This document shows positions 36,669 through 46,802 of a DNA stretch of 64,000 nucleotides, piece after piece. Position 1 is the stretch's first letter. Each line of letters begins with the position of its first letter. This DNA is from Comamonadaceae bacterium PBBC1 (lineage in GTDB: Bacteria; Pseudomonadota; Gammaproteobacteria; Burkholderiales; Burkholderiaceae_C): contig NKIP01000010.1 of the NCBI GenBank assembly GCA_002256145.1, forward strand, positions 1 through 64,000. The letters run 5' to 3'. The notes under the pieces are model-generated. The model was not told the DNA's origin, ran no database searches, and saw only the letters and a program-made list of their open reading frames with translations. A program made the translations under genes and the position numbers.

Positions 36669-39600
36669 ATGACTTCAACAGCAAAAGCCAACATCAAAGC
36701 CATCGTCAAGCTCGCCAATGGCCAGCAAAGCTACACCTTGGAAGCCTTGAGCCAGCTCAAGTTGACCGCCGGTGCGCAAATCACTCTGATTGATCAAGTC
36801 AGCGGCAAAGCCGTGACCGGCTTGCTCGCCAAGCGCAAAGGAAATGACTTGGTGTTGGAGCGCGAGGGGCAGGGCGAGGTGGCCTCGTTGGTCGACTTCT
36901 ACAGCTCGGCCAACGTGGCTTTTTATCCAAGCGGTGAAATCCCCGCCAGCGCGATGACCTCGAGCGCTGGCGCAGTGACCGCCGAAACCACCACGGCTGC
37001 GGTGACCGCTGCCGGTGAACCGGTTGTGTGGAAGGCACCGGCCGACTTTGGCTCAATGGGTTGGCTGGCCGCTGGCGGTGCGGGCCTGGCGGTGGCAGGC
37101 GGTGGCGGCGGTGCTGCAACTGCGGCGGTGGTGGTCAAGCCAGCAGTGCTGTTGGGCAACTTTGTCATGGGGCCGGTGTTGGAGGGCTCCGGGTTGGTGG
37201 CCACGGTGTATGACGCTGCCGGCAAGGTGCTGGGCGTAGCAAAGATCCAGAACGACGGAACGTTCACTCTGACGTTGCAGCAGCCTTACACCGGCGCGGT
37301 GCTCGTTGTTGTGACGGACGAAAACGGCACTGCCCCTGACTACTGGGACGAAGCCACAGGCGCACAAAAGGATCTCACCGTCGTCTTGCGGGCCATGGCC
37401 TACATCAACAACGGTCAGGTGGTCAATGTCAACGTGAACGTGTTCACCGAAGCCGCAGTGCGGGAACTCTCAGTTTCTGGCTCGACCACCCTGCCACAGG
37501 GCGTGACGGCCGAGCAAATCGCTGTGGCCAACGACAAGGTCAAAAACGCGCTGGGTCTGGTCGATGACCTGGTGACGGGCGCTGCACCCGTGGCTGTGGT
37601 CACCAACACCGGTGCTTCAAATCTGACGGCCAACGACTACGGCAAGCTGTTGGCGGCGGCCTCGGGCGTGGACGAAGCCGGTAGCACCGAAGCGACGATC
37701 CAAAGCCTGCGCTTGGCCGTTGCTGCCGAGAACCCGGTTCTCAGCACCTCGATTTTGCTGCTGGCGGGTGCAGCCAACGTGGTGGACAAGGTTCCAAGCT
37801 TCCTGACCGAATCGCAAATGAGCTTGAGCGATTACTTCTTCATTGCAGATGCCATCAACGCTTTGCGCACAGATTTGACAGGAGCTCTGAGCCTGGGCGA
37901 CCTGAGGACCATCAAGGCGCTGAGTGATCAGCTCAACACGCTTTCTGGGGCGCTGACCGACCTTGGTGATGTCACAGGTGTGGAAATCACCGCACTTCAG
38001 GCAGCGCTGGGCGCGCCCAACACGGCAACGTTGGGAGACCCCAGCAACGCCACCGGCTTGTACAAAACCATCGCTGACGCAGTGTCTACTGCAGTCCTGA
38101 GCTTGCAAGGACAGATCGACAACCAAACCAGCTTGCTGAACGACGCGATGGCCTTGGGTGACAAAACCAACGCCGACGTGATTGCCAAACTGGTCAACGA
38201 TGCAGTGCAGGGCGGTGAGCCCACCACCGGCTCGATTGCGGGCCTGAAAGCAGCGCTGACGGCGCTGAGCGGTGTGGTCGACAACAACAATGAAGCGCAG
38301 AGCCTGGCGCTGTCGACTGCACAGGATGCACTGAACAAGGCGATCAACAAGGTGGCCAACGACCTGAGCGTCAAGATCGACAACCAGGCCATCTTGCTGA
38401 ACGACGCGATGGCCTTGGGTGACAAAACCAACGCCGACGTGATTGCCAAACTGGTCAACGATGCAGTCCAGGGCGGTGAGCCCACCACCGGCTCGATTGC
38501 GGGCCTGAAAGCAGCGCTGACGGCGCTGAGCGGTGTGGTCAACAACAACAATGGGGCGCAGAGCCTGGCGCTGTCGACTGCACAGGATGCACTGAACAAG
38601 GCGATCACAGCGGTGACCAACGACCTGCAAGGCAAGATCAACGCACTGGCATTGCGCATTGACACCAACGTCAGCTCAACCGCGCTCATCCTCGACGACA
38701 CCAACGCGGTCGGCAATACGACCGGAAACCCAACGACCAACTCCATTGCCGGCCTGAAGGCCGCACTGGACATGCTGTCGTCAGCCGCCAACGCAAACCT
38801 CAAAGGGCTGACCGACCGCATCACTGCGCTCGAAGCCGGCCTGGACAAGGCCGCACCTGCCATCACCAACATCGCCATCACCGCCACCAACCCGGACGCC
38901 GCTGGTGCCTACGGCGAGGGTGACGTGGTGCGTGTCGAGGTGTCGTTTGGCGAAGCCGTGCTCGTCAAAGGCGCGCCGACTTTCGCGCTGCAGATGGGTG
39001 CCTCTATCGTGCAGGCCGTTTATGTGAGCGGCGCGGGCTCTGACAAGCTGGTGTTTGAATACACACTCACCGCCAGCCAGGCTGACGTCAACGGCATCAG
39101 CGCTGGTGTCAATGCGCTGCGACTCAACGAAGGCGGTGCTGTCACCGATGCAGCCGGCAATCTTGCGATGGTTACCTCCGATGTCATCTCCACAGCCCTC
39201 GTGGTCGTCAACGGTCCCCTCTCGTTGAGCTTCACAGCCGGGGCCATCTTCGGCAGCCAGTTCAACGCCGGCAATGTGGTGGTTGGTGTCTTGAACCCCC
39301 AATCATTCCCTCCGACGCCGGACAACTTTGTCTTCTTGTCTGATCTAAATGGCGATGGCTACTTCACCGTGCCTGATGGTGGAATCTTTGTAGACGCCGA
39401 CACCTTTGTTTCGATCTTTCTTCTTCGAGCGGACCCCAGTCTGGTGGTGCCGACGTTCGGTGGTGAGAGGGTCTTGTTTGATCCCTCCAACAAGCTCGCT
39501 TTGGACTATCAAGGTCTTTTGGTGGTGTTGCGCGAAGACATTCTTCGTGCAGCGCTCACATTTGAGGGGGTGCCTGCTGTTGACGCCTACATTGCCGCCA

Positions 39601-42600
39601 ACACCGTCCCCGCCGAATCCGTGTGGCTCTACGACGGTGCCAGCGCCGGCGAAACGATTGCACAGAACTTCCTAAACGCCATCCAGGGCCGCAACCCGGC
39701 CGACGTGCTGCTGACCGTCACCTCCCCGCTGACCGTAGCCCAAGCCGCTGCGTTGGTGCAAGCCGGTTTTAACCTGACCAACAAAGTGACCTATGCCCTG
39801 CGCGACTACGACACCACCGTGTCGGCCGCCATGCTCGTGCCGGGCACCGCCACCGTGGTGCGTGGCGCTACCCAGGTCACTGCCATCGGCGACGAGCTGG
39901 ACAACGCCATGCGCTTTACATCTTTTGACCAGAGGGTCAACCTGCGCGTGGAAGCCGGTGCAGGCAAGGACACCATCGACGCAGGCCGTGGCAACGACAC
40001 CCTCGTGGGCCAAGCCGGTGGTGACACCATCAACCTCACCAGCGCCGACAACTCGTTCGACACGGTGGTTTATCAGACCGTCAACGACGGCCAGTCACTG
40101 CCCGTCTCCAGCGTCACCTTCTCCACCAACCCACAGGACTACCGCCCCGGCTCGGTGCTCACCGTTACCATTAACGGTAAGGAATACAGCCACACGGTTT
40201 CCACCAAAAAAGGCGACGTGCTGGATGCCAGCACCGTGAAAGCTGAGCTGGATGCGTTTGCAGCCAAGATCTCAGCTCTTACGGTACCCGTGGACAACTC
40301 ATCGGCGGTGGTGGCCTACCAGGTCAGCTTGCTCGACCTCATCAACGGCAACGGCATCACGCCCTTGGCGCTGACCGTTGCCGAGCTTGACGCCAACGGC
40401 AGCTACTTGGTGCCCGCTGACCACCGTGTCATGCCCGCCAGCTCGCTGCTGTTATTGGGCGGTGCCTTGAACAGCCTGAGCGGCTCAACACTGCCTGATG
40501 CGCCCTCCAGCTTGTTCACCGCCTTGTTGTTTGGCATCGGCGGAACGGGCGCAGGCCAGCGCTACACCGCCGACAGCAGCCTATCGCTGTACGACACCAA
40601 ACTGATCCCCGGCAACACCGGCGGCTATCTGGTGATGGCCACCCCACAAGCCATCGATGCCTACATTGCCGCCACGCTGGCTGCACAGCAAGCAGTGCCA
40701 ACAATCGCGCCCTTTGGCTCGGTGCCAGATCCGATCACCGCTGCCGACCTCCTGGTGTACTCAGGCAACGTGCTCACCGCCGTCAACACCGACACGGGCA
40801 CCCTGCGCTTCTTTGGCAAAACGGGCCAAAAGCTCACCGTGCAGGCCGGTGGCGACGTGGAAGCCGCCATCGATAACAATGGCCAGGTTACCGTGGTCAC
40901 TGTGGACTTCTCCAGTGTCGTGGCCGACTGGCCCACCGCCACCAACGGCACCAACACCACCCAGTTCACCCGCAAGCTCAGCGTCACCATCGACGGCAAA
41001 ACCATCAGTGCTGACCTTGTGTTTGACCAAGACGGCAAGCCCAACCCCGCACTGTCGGTGGCTGCACTCAAAACTGCCATCGAGACGGCCAACACCGTGG
41101 GTGACATCAAGGGCCTTCTGGCTTCCGTCAACGGCGTCACCATCACAGGCGCCCAACTCACCCTGACCGGTGCCACCGAACCGTTGACCGACGCTGCTGC
41201 ACCCACCTTCAAGGTCGATGCCGCATCGGTGGACACCAACGGCGTGCAGCAAGTCAGCCGTGTGGCCTTCAGCACCAACGACGCCGACTACTACCAAGGC
41301 GGCAAACTCAGCGTGAAGATCGCGGGCGTCGACGTCATCGCCGACATGGTCGCTGGTAGCGCCACAAACTCGGTGGAAAGTCTCCTCCAAGCCATCAAAA
41401 ACAAAGTCGAATTGGTCAAAGTGATCGAAGGCGTTGTCCGGGATAAGGCGTCTCTGCCCCTCACCGCCGCCACCGAAAAGGCCGCCCCCCTGTTGTTAGA
41501 CGCCACCCAAGACTACCAAGGCGAGCAGCAGCAAGCCACGCTGCAGCTGGAAACCGGTGGGCCAGATGCTGCTTACGCCCAGTATGGCGATGGCATGTAC
41601 ACCGACCGGGGTGCCGGTGTGTACTACCAAGGCGGCAAGGCCTACGTCAACATCCGAGGCGCGGGTTCAGATGGCTTGATGGGCACGATCGATGACGTCT
41701 CTGTGACCGTAGACGCCCTCATGGGTGTAGACGCCAAAACCACCAGCCAGAACCTGGTGGACGCGATCAACGCCAAGGTGGTGATGGGCTCGCCAGTGGA
41801 TACCCCGGCGGTGTTCACGGTTGCGGTGACTGGATTGCTCGAACGGTTTGACATGTCCCAATCGGTGTCTGTCAGCGGTTCTATTCAAATTGGCACGGGC
41901 TTTACCAAATACTTAGGCGCAGTAAATGTGACAACTGTTGAAGGCTTGTTAGGTGCTTTTGCCGAAGTGGATGGCCTTGTTTCCGTCAAGCTGAACGCAG
42001 CTGGCGATCTCTTGACATTCAGCACTGTCGACACAGGGGCAAGCGTTGAGATGAAGGCATACATCGAGATCACCAGTGTTGCTGCGGGTTCCCGCACATA
42101 CTACGCACGCTCCTCAAGCGATTTCTCAGCCACGACAGTAAATGGCCAAGACGCCACCCTCAGCATTCCGGACCCGGTGCTCTCGCAGGTGCTGGAAGGT
42201 GCGGAGCTCAAGGACGGCATCATCACCCTGACTGCGAAGCAATACGGCAAAGAAACCTTCGTGATCAGCGACGTGACGCTGGACTACCAGGGCGTCAAGC
42301 AGCTGGCCTCCATCACGCTGGACAGCAGCAGCATCCCTTACGGCAGCACTTTCATCGACGGCAAAACCTCTGACGTCGCCAGCTACGGCCGTGGCGCGGA
42401 TGTGTATTACGACGGCGGCAAGGCTTACGTCACCATCAGAGGCGCGGGCGTGGATGGCTTGATGCGCACGGACGATGACGTGCCTGTGACCGTGTCAGCA
42501 GGCATGGTGACCTCCAAGCCCGCCACGATCACCATCGATCTGCCGAATGACATCACGGGAGCGTCGCTCTTAGGCGGATTGACGATGTCTCTTATTGCTT

Positions 42601-45600
42601 TTGGGGCGACGGGGGGTAAAGGTCAAGATATTATTGTTAGTGGGATGAATGTTGATGATTTTATTAATGAAATAGCTAATCAACCTTTTATCGAATCCGC
42701 AACGCTGGAAGGTGGCAACATCGTCATTACTGCCAAAAGTTTGTTCAATAAATTAATCATCAAACAAGATCAAGGTTTAGAGATCCTTATTGATTCGACA
42801 TCGATCTTCCCGACTGGTTCGACTCTCACCGGTGAAGCGATTGTGGGTGCCCAAGCCACTTCGAAGGCCCTTGTGGACGCCATCAACGCCCAAACCGTCG
42901 TTGGTGGAGACCTCGAAGGTCTCATTGCCTCTGCCGCATACGACAGCACCACTGGCCAGATCACCCTGACCGCCAAAAACGCCGGCAGAGAAACATTTAC
43001 TGTCAGCGACGTGACGCTGGACTACCAGGGCCAGACGCAGCAGGCCAAAGCCACCTACAGCACCACCAACGCCGATTACTACGCCGGCGGCACGCTGAGC
43101 CTGACGGTGGACACCACGCCCAAAGATCTGACTGACACGGCCAACGATGTGGTGGTGACCGCCAACATGGTGGCTGGCAGCGCTGTCGACAGCTTGAGCG
43201 CCTTGAAGGCGGCCATTGATGCGGAACTGCAGGTCCAACAGGGCACAGAGGCTACGCCTACCGTCATCACTGTGGACCTCGGGGCATTGACGCCCGAGAC
43301 CGTCAACACCCCCCCTGGTTTTTTGGTTCCGGTGTTTTTAGTCAGCCAGTGGGGTTTGTTGATCTCAGATGGTCTGTCGACGGTTTTTATACAAGGCGGA
43401 CGTGGGTCCTTTTCGGGACCGGTTTGGGGTGGGGAAAATACCACATTCTTCAACCTCGGAGATTTTGTAACCTATCTTGATGGTCTGGGTGAAGCAAGCA
43501 ATGCCTTTGATGCTGCTATCGAAAGCGGCAATCTTGTGATCACATCCAGAGCGAAAGGCGCAGACGTTGACGTGCAATTTACTCTTGTTGTGAAAAAATT
43601 TGGGGTTGACTTTGCTCCTACGGAAACGTTATTTTCAGAGGCCATTAACAGTACCGACAATAATTCTCAGACCGGCTACACCGCCGGTTCAGAGGCCGTT
43701 ATCGGCTCCAACGGACGTCTGGCCACCGTGCTCAGCGAGGTGTCGGTGGATGCCAACGGTGCGATCACGCTGACCTCCAAAGAAAAGACAGAGCACGCGT
43801 TCGACATTTCGAAAGCCGAAATCAGCTACCCGGGCGTCAAGCAGGTCTCTGAAATCGTGTTCGGCGGTCTGAACGATGACAATTTCTACACCACAGACGA
43901 CGCTGGCAACCAGGGCACGGTCAGCATCTCGATCGCGGGCACCAAGGTCACGGCCAACATGGGCGACACCGAGGCCGCCACACTCCAGAGCCTGGCCGCG
44001 CGCATCGAGGCCTTGCGCGTTGGTGTGGGTGCAGTCAAAGACGACAACATTGCCGCCGCCGTTGGCACGGTCGCGGTGATCGAGGACAAGCTGGTGCTGA
44101 CGGCAGCTGCTGCTGGCGTGGACCCTCTGAAGGTTGACCTGGCTTCCTTCTCCATCACCACCCCGGAGGTGTATGGCAGCCTTCACAAGGTGACGATCCT
44201 GTTCTCCAACACCACACTTGAATCTGCCGCCATCTTGGGTGAAACGCTCAGCATCACGCTCGATGGCCTCACCACCCAACTCACGGTGAATCAGGCTTTG
44301 CTCGACAGCGTGGGCAGCTCGGACCGGTCGGAGTATCTCGTAGGCAAACTGCTGGACAAGGTGATCGCCGATCACACACAGGCAGGCACTACCAACCTCG
44401 ATCTCGCGGCGGCGGTCACAGCCAGACAGGGCAATTTGTTGTCGTTCCAGGCCAGCAAGCGGGGCGTGGGCCTGCTTGATGTGGTTACGGCATCGGTGAC
44501 CATCAACGACGGCGCGGGCACCAGCTCCAATTCGGCCAATCTGGAAGAGGTGGCGCCTGGTGTCAATGACACACCGGCTTCCACCAGCAGCAAGGGCCTC
44601 ACCCTCAACGATGCGACAGGTGAGGGCAAGGCCGTCACCGGCGTGAATGCCGATCCAGTGGCGCAGACCATCACCAACCCGGGCGACAACTCAGACCTGT
44701 TCGGTGACAGCGCGCTCACGGGCACAGCCGGCCTGCAGCAAGACTTCGTGAACCCAGGTTTTGGCCAAGACACCTTGAACGGCGTCAACGCTGGTTTCTT
44801 TGGTGATGACCCTTCTTCTCAGGCCGGCGAGGCCTTCGCTTTGGGCGGTGCATTCAGCCAAGGCAATGCCATCGAAGTGACCATGTTCCGGGAGGAGCTG
44901 TGGAATAACACTTCTTCAATTCCATCATTTACGTGGCTGGAAATCGTATTGACGTTCTCAGACGGCGGGCAGTCTTATGCTTTTAACGGCTTTGTAGATA
45001 CGGCTGGTGCTTATTTGGGATCCGGGGTCGTCGATCGGGTGTCGGGTTATTCGCCTGGCGATGACTTCGCAACGGCCGTGTCCAAGATGAACGATCTTCT
45101 GTCTGTGTTTGAGGACAGAGTCGGGCGTGAGCTCGGCTCCATCACCTACGACGCCTTGACGCGCAAGGTGACCATGACTGCCGTGGAGGGCGTCACGGTA
45201 TCGCCTGGTGATATTGCGAATTTAAACGCAAAATTTTTCGATCCTTTTTATCTTACGTTTCCCTCAGAGAATGTTTTTTTGAAGGCCGACGGGACTGTGC
45301 AGGGTGCTCTTCAACCAGGTGAGAGTTTTGATGCCTCGATCATCGTCAAGTCTCTGGATGGCGGTGTCGGTCAAACCTTTACCAATCCGGGCTATGGCTT
45401 CATCGCCCCGCCAGACTCGCCTGACAACACCTTCGGTACCCCCCCCAACCCCGGTAATGGCGATCTGTACGGCTCCGACCCGGGCAAGTACACCGACACT
45501 GGCCTCAACACCACCTCGCTCAACGGCGGCACGGTCACGGGCACGGCGTCCGGTAACACGCAGATTTACGGCTACGGTGAGCCCAACAACCCGATCGACC

Positions 45601-46637
45601 TCATCGACCTGGGCAACGGCAGCTTGCCTGCAGATGGTGGTACAGCCGGCAAGGATGCGGGCAGCTTGACCAACAGCACAAGCGAGGCCGACGCCTTCGT
45701 GGTGAAAACCGACACAACAGGTTTTGCCCCGTTTGAATGGAAAGATTCAGTCTTGATGGTGCGTTCCACCGGCGCTTCGGTGGCCGATGTGGTGAACAAC
45801 TTCCAGACGGCTTATGACTTTGTGGCGCTGGAAGGCGAGCTGCTGGCCAGCACGGTGGAGGGGGATGTGAATGGTGTTGTGGTCACGAGGACCGTGTTGG
45901 ATGTAAACATCTACTTCTTGTCAAGTGATACCGATGGAACAACTCCAAATCTGGTCTCATCAGGCGGTGCGCTCCTTGATGCGCTTGCATGGAGGGTGTC
46001 AGCAGACTACGGTACGCCTTCTGATCTGCTCACGAGCCCGATCACGCTCGGTCAAAACTTGCTGCTTGAGGCGCAGGCGGCGGGTGTTGTGAGCAGCACG
46101 GCCTCGGCGGGCACATACGAGAACCTCGGTGCGCTGTTGGAGACACTGAATACATCGGGCATTCCGAAGTACACCCTGAAGGACAACGGCGATCATGTGC
46201 TGCTGTTGCTCGACACTGCGACTGCGGCCACGGTCAGCTCTTTCCCCGTGATGGTCAAAGGTTTGGTTGCGTTCAGCGACGTGGCTGCGTTGGACCTGTC
46301 CACCACCGAATTTGGATTGGTGACCTCGGTTGAAAGCACGCTCAAAGCGGCTGCGCTGAGCTCCAGCACGGATGTGGCTGCGGTGCTCAACAGCCTGTTT
46401 GACTTCGATGCAGTCTTGGGTGGCACCACCGACAACAGCGAGATCAACACGACGGTGTTTGCGGTCACAGCCGCTGACAACCCGAACGTGACCGCCATTT
46501 GGGCGCACACCCAATCGTCGACAGGTGACAACACGCTGGAGGCGTACGAGCTGAATCTGCTGGCCACCGTCAACACCTTGGGTCAGGAGTTCCAGTTGGC
46601 CAATTTCAAGCCGGCGGTGCCTGTCATTCCGGTTTAA
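36669..46637 (+). CDS. Giant (3322 aa) repeat protein, putative surface / type I-secreted adhesin
   Basis: RBS AGAAAGA; BapA-prefix-like N-terminus ending in WLAAGGAGLAVAGGGGGAAT; N-terminal module shared with giant 1; one RTX-like motif (AGKDTIDAGRGNDTLVGQAGGDTI); recurring ITLTAK..GxETFxVSDVTLDYQG units. Confidence 0.9.
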   Translation: MTSTAKANIKAIVKLANGQQSYTLEALSQLKLTAGAQITLIDQVSGKAVTGLLAKRKGNDLVLEREGQGEVASLVDFYSSANVAFYPSGEIPASAMTSSAGAVTAETTTAAVTAAGEPVVWKAPADFGSMGWLAAGGAGLAVAGGGGGAATAAVVVKPAVLLGNFVMGPVLEGSGLVATVYDAAGKVLGVAKIQNDGTFTLTLQQPYTGAVLVVVTDENGTAPDYWDEATGAQKDLTVVLRAMAYINNGQVVNVNVNVFTEAAVRELSVSGSTTLPQGVTAEQIAVANDKVKNALGLVDDLVTGAAPVAVVTNTGASNLTANDYGKLLAAASGVDEAGSTEATIQSLRLAVAAENPVLSTSILLLAGAANVVDKVPSFLTESQMSLSDYFFIADAINALRTDLTGALSLGDLRTIKALSDQLNTLSGALTDLGDVTGVEITALQAALGAPNTATLGDPSNATGLYKTIADAVSTAVLSLQGQIDNQTSLLNDAMALGDKTNADVIAKLVNDAVQGGEPTTGSIAGLKAALTALSGVVDNNNEAQSLALSTAQDALNKAINKVANDLSVKIDNQAILLNDAMALGDKTNADVIAKLVNDAVQGGEPTTGSIAGLKAALTALSGVVNNNNGAQSLALSTAQDALNKAITAVTNDLQGKINALALRIDTNVSSTALILDDTNAVGNTTGNPTTNSIAGLKAALDMLSSAANANLKGLTDRITALEAGLDKAAPAITNIAITATNPDAAGAYGEGDVVRVEVSFGEAVLVKGAPTFALQMGASIVQAVYVSGAGSDKLVFEYTLTASQADVNGISAGVNALRLNEGGAVTDAAGNLAMVTSDVISTALVVVNGPLSLSFTAGAIFGSQFNAGNVVVGVLNPQSFPPTPDNFVFLSDLNGDGYFTVPDGGIFVDADTFVSIFLLRADPSLVVPTFGGERVLFDPSNKLALDYQGLLVVLREDILRAALTFEGVPAVDAYIAANTVPAESVWLYDGASAGETIAQNFLNAIQGRNPADVLLTVTSPLTVAQAAALVQAGFNLTNKVTYALRDYDTTVSAAMLVPGTATVVRGATQVTAIGDELDNAMRFTSFDQRVNLRVEAGAGKDTIDAGRGNDTLVGQAGGDTINLTSADNSFDTVVYQTVNDGQSLPVSSVTFSTNPQDYRPGSVLTVTINGKEYSHTVSTKKGDVLDASTVKAELDAFAAKISALTVPVDNSSAVVAYQVSLLDLINGNGITPLALTVAELDANGSYLVPADHRVMPASSLLLLGGALNSLSGSTLPDAPSSLFTALLFGIGGTGAGQRYTADSSLSLYDTKLIPGNTGGYLVMATPQAIDAYIAATLAAQQAVPTIAPFGSVPDPITAADLLVYSGNVLTAVNTDTGTLRFFGKTGQKLTVQAGGDVEAAIDNNGQVTVVTVDFSSVVADWPTATNGTNTTQFTRKLSVTIDGKTISADLVFDQDGKPNPALSVAALKTAIETANTVGDIKGLLASVNGVTITGAQLTLTGATEPLTDAAAPTFKVDAASVDTNGVQQVSRVAFSTNDADYYQGGKLSVKIAGVDVIADMVAGSATNSVESLLQAIKNKVELVKVIEGVVRDKASLPLTAATEKAAPLLLDATQDYQGEQQQATLQLETGGPDAAYAQYGDGMYTDRGAGVYYQGGKAYVNIRGAGSDGLMGTIDDVSVTVDALMGVDAKTTSQNLVDAINAKVVMGSPVDTPAVFTVAVTGLLERFDMSQSVSVSGSIQIGTGFTKYLGAVNVTTVEGLLGAFAEVDGLVSVKLNAAGDLLTFSTVDTGASVEMKAYIEITSVAAGSRTYYARSSSDFSATTVNGQDATLSIPDPVLSQVLEGAELKDGIITLTAKQYGKETFVISDVTLDYQGVKQLASITLDSSSIPYGSTFIDGKTSDVASYGRGADVYYDGGKAYVTIRGAGVDGLMRTDDDVPVTVSAGMVTSKPATITIDLPNDITGASLLGGLTMSLIAFGATGGKGQDIIVSGMNVDDFINEIANQPFIESATLEGGNIVITAKSLFNKLIIKQDQGLEILIDSTSIFPTGSTLTGEAIVGAQATSKALVDAINAQTVVGGDLEGLIASAAYDSTTGQITLTAKNAGRETFTVSDVTLDYQGQTQQAKATYSTTNADYYAGGTLSLTVDTTPKDLTDTANDVVVTANMVAGSAVDSLSALKAAIDAELQVQQGTEATPTVITVDLGALTPETVNTPPGFLVPVFLVSQWGLLISDGLSTVFIQGGRGSFSGPVWGGENTTFFNLGDFVTYLDGLGEASNAFDAAIESGNLVITSRAKGADVDVQFTLVVKKFGVDFAPTETLFSEAINSTDNNSQTGYTAGSEAVIGSNGRLATVLSEVSVDANGAITLTSKEKTEHAFDISKAEISYPGVKQVSEIVFGGLNDDNFYTTDDAGNQGTVSISIAGTKVTANMGDTEAATLQSLAARIEALRVGVGAVKDDNIAAAVGTVAVIEDKLVLTAAAAGVDPLKVDLASFSITTPEVYGSLHKVTILFSNTTLESAAILGETLSITLDGLTTQLTVNQALLDSVGSSDRSEYLVGKLLDKVIADHTQAGTTNLDLAAAVTARQGNLLSFQASKRGVGLLDVVTASVTINDGAGTSSNSANLEEVAPGVNDTPASTSSKGLTLNDATGEGKAVTGVNADPVAQTITNPGDNSDLFGDSALTGTAGLQQDFVNPGFGQDTLNGVNAGFFGDDPSSQAGEAFALGGAFSQGNAIEVTMFREELWNNTSSIPSFTWLEIVLTFSDGGQSYAFNGFVDTAGAYLGSGVVDRVSGYSPGDDFATAVSKMNDLLSVFEDRVGRELGSITYDALTRKVTMTAVEGVTVSPGDIANLNAKFFDPFYLTFPSENVFLKADGTVQGALQPGESFDASIIVKSLDGGVGQTFTNPGYGFIAPPDSPDNTFGTPPNPGNGDLYGSDPGKYTDTGLNTTSLNGGTVTGTASGNTQIYGYGEPNNPIDLIDLGNGSLPADGGTAGKDAGSLTNSTSEADAFVVKTDTTGFAPFEWKDSVLMVRSTGASVADVVNNFQTAYDFVALEGELLASTVEGDVNGVVVTRTVLDVNIYFLSSDTDGTTPNLVSSGGALLDALAWRVSADYGTPSDLLTSPITLGQNLLLEAQAAGVVSSTASAGTYENLGALLETLNTSGIPKYTLKDNGDHVLLLLDTATAATVSSFPVMVKGLVAFSDVAALDLSTTEFGLVTSVESTLKAAALSSSTDVAAVLNSLFDFDAVLGGTTDNSEINTTVFAVTAADNPNVTAIWAHTQSSTGDNTLEAYELNLLATVNTLGQEFQLANFKPAVPVIPV
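37154..37690 (+). other. N-terminal module of giant 2, shared with giant 1
   Basis: GPVLEGSGLVATVYDAAGKVLG..DGTFTLTL..DYWDEATGAQKDLTVVLRAM..VNVNVFTEAAVREL..NDYGKLLAAASG. Confidence 0.8.
38136..38625 (+). repeat. Near-perfect tandem 261-bp (87-aa) duplication within giant 2
   Basis: CTGAACGACGCGATGGCCTTGGGTGACAAAACCAACGCC... starts at 38136 and again at 38397, with only a few substitutions. Confidence 0.93.
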
Positions 46638-46719
46638 TGCCAGCCCGCAATGGGGTGTTTCAGATTCGCCCCCTTGCAGTTTTGTCTGTGCAGGTTTTGC
46701 CTTGCCGTTGACTGGACAA

Positions 46720-46749
46720 CGCCGCTGGTTCTCCAGCGGCGTTTTTTTT
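46720..46749 (+). terminator. Rho-independent terminator after giant gene 2
   Basis: CGCCGCTGG-TTCT-CCAGCGGCG followed by T8. Confidence 0.93.
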
Positions 46750-46802
46750 CAAGCCATGGCCTGCCCAGTGGGTGTGACTTACAGGTGTAGTGGAGATGTT
46801 TT

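Noticed and set aside
9190-46637. Prophage, integron, IS or toxin-polymorphic locus as an explanation for the giant genes
   Set aside because: No integrase, transposase, att-like duplication, or toxin/immunity pair seen; the tRNA-Val is intact with no visible 3' duplicate in the window
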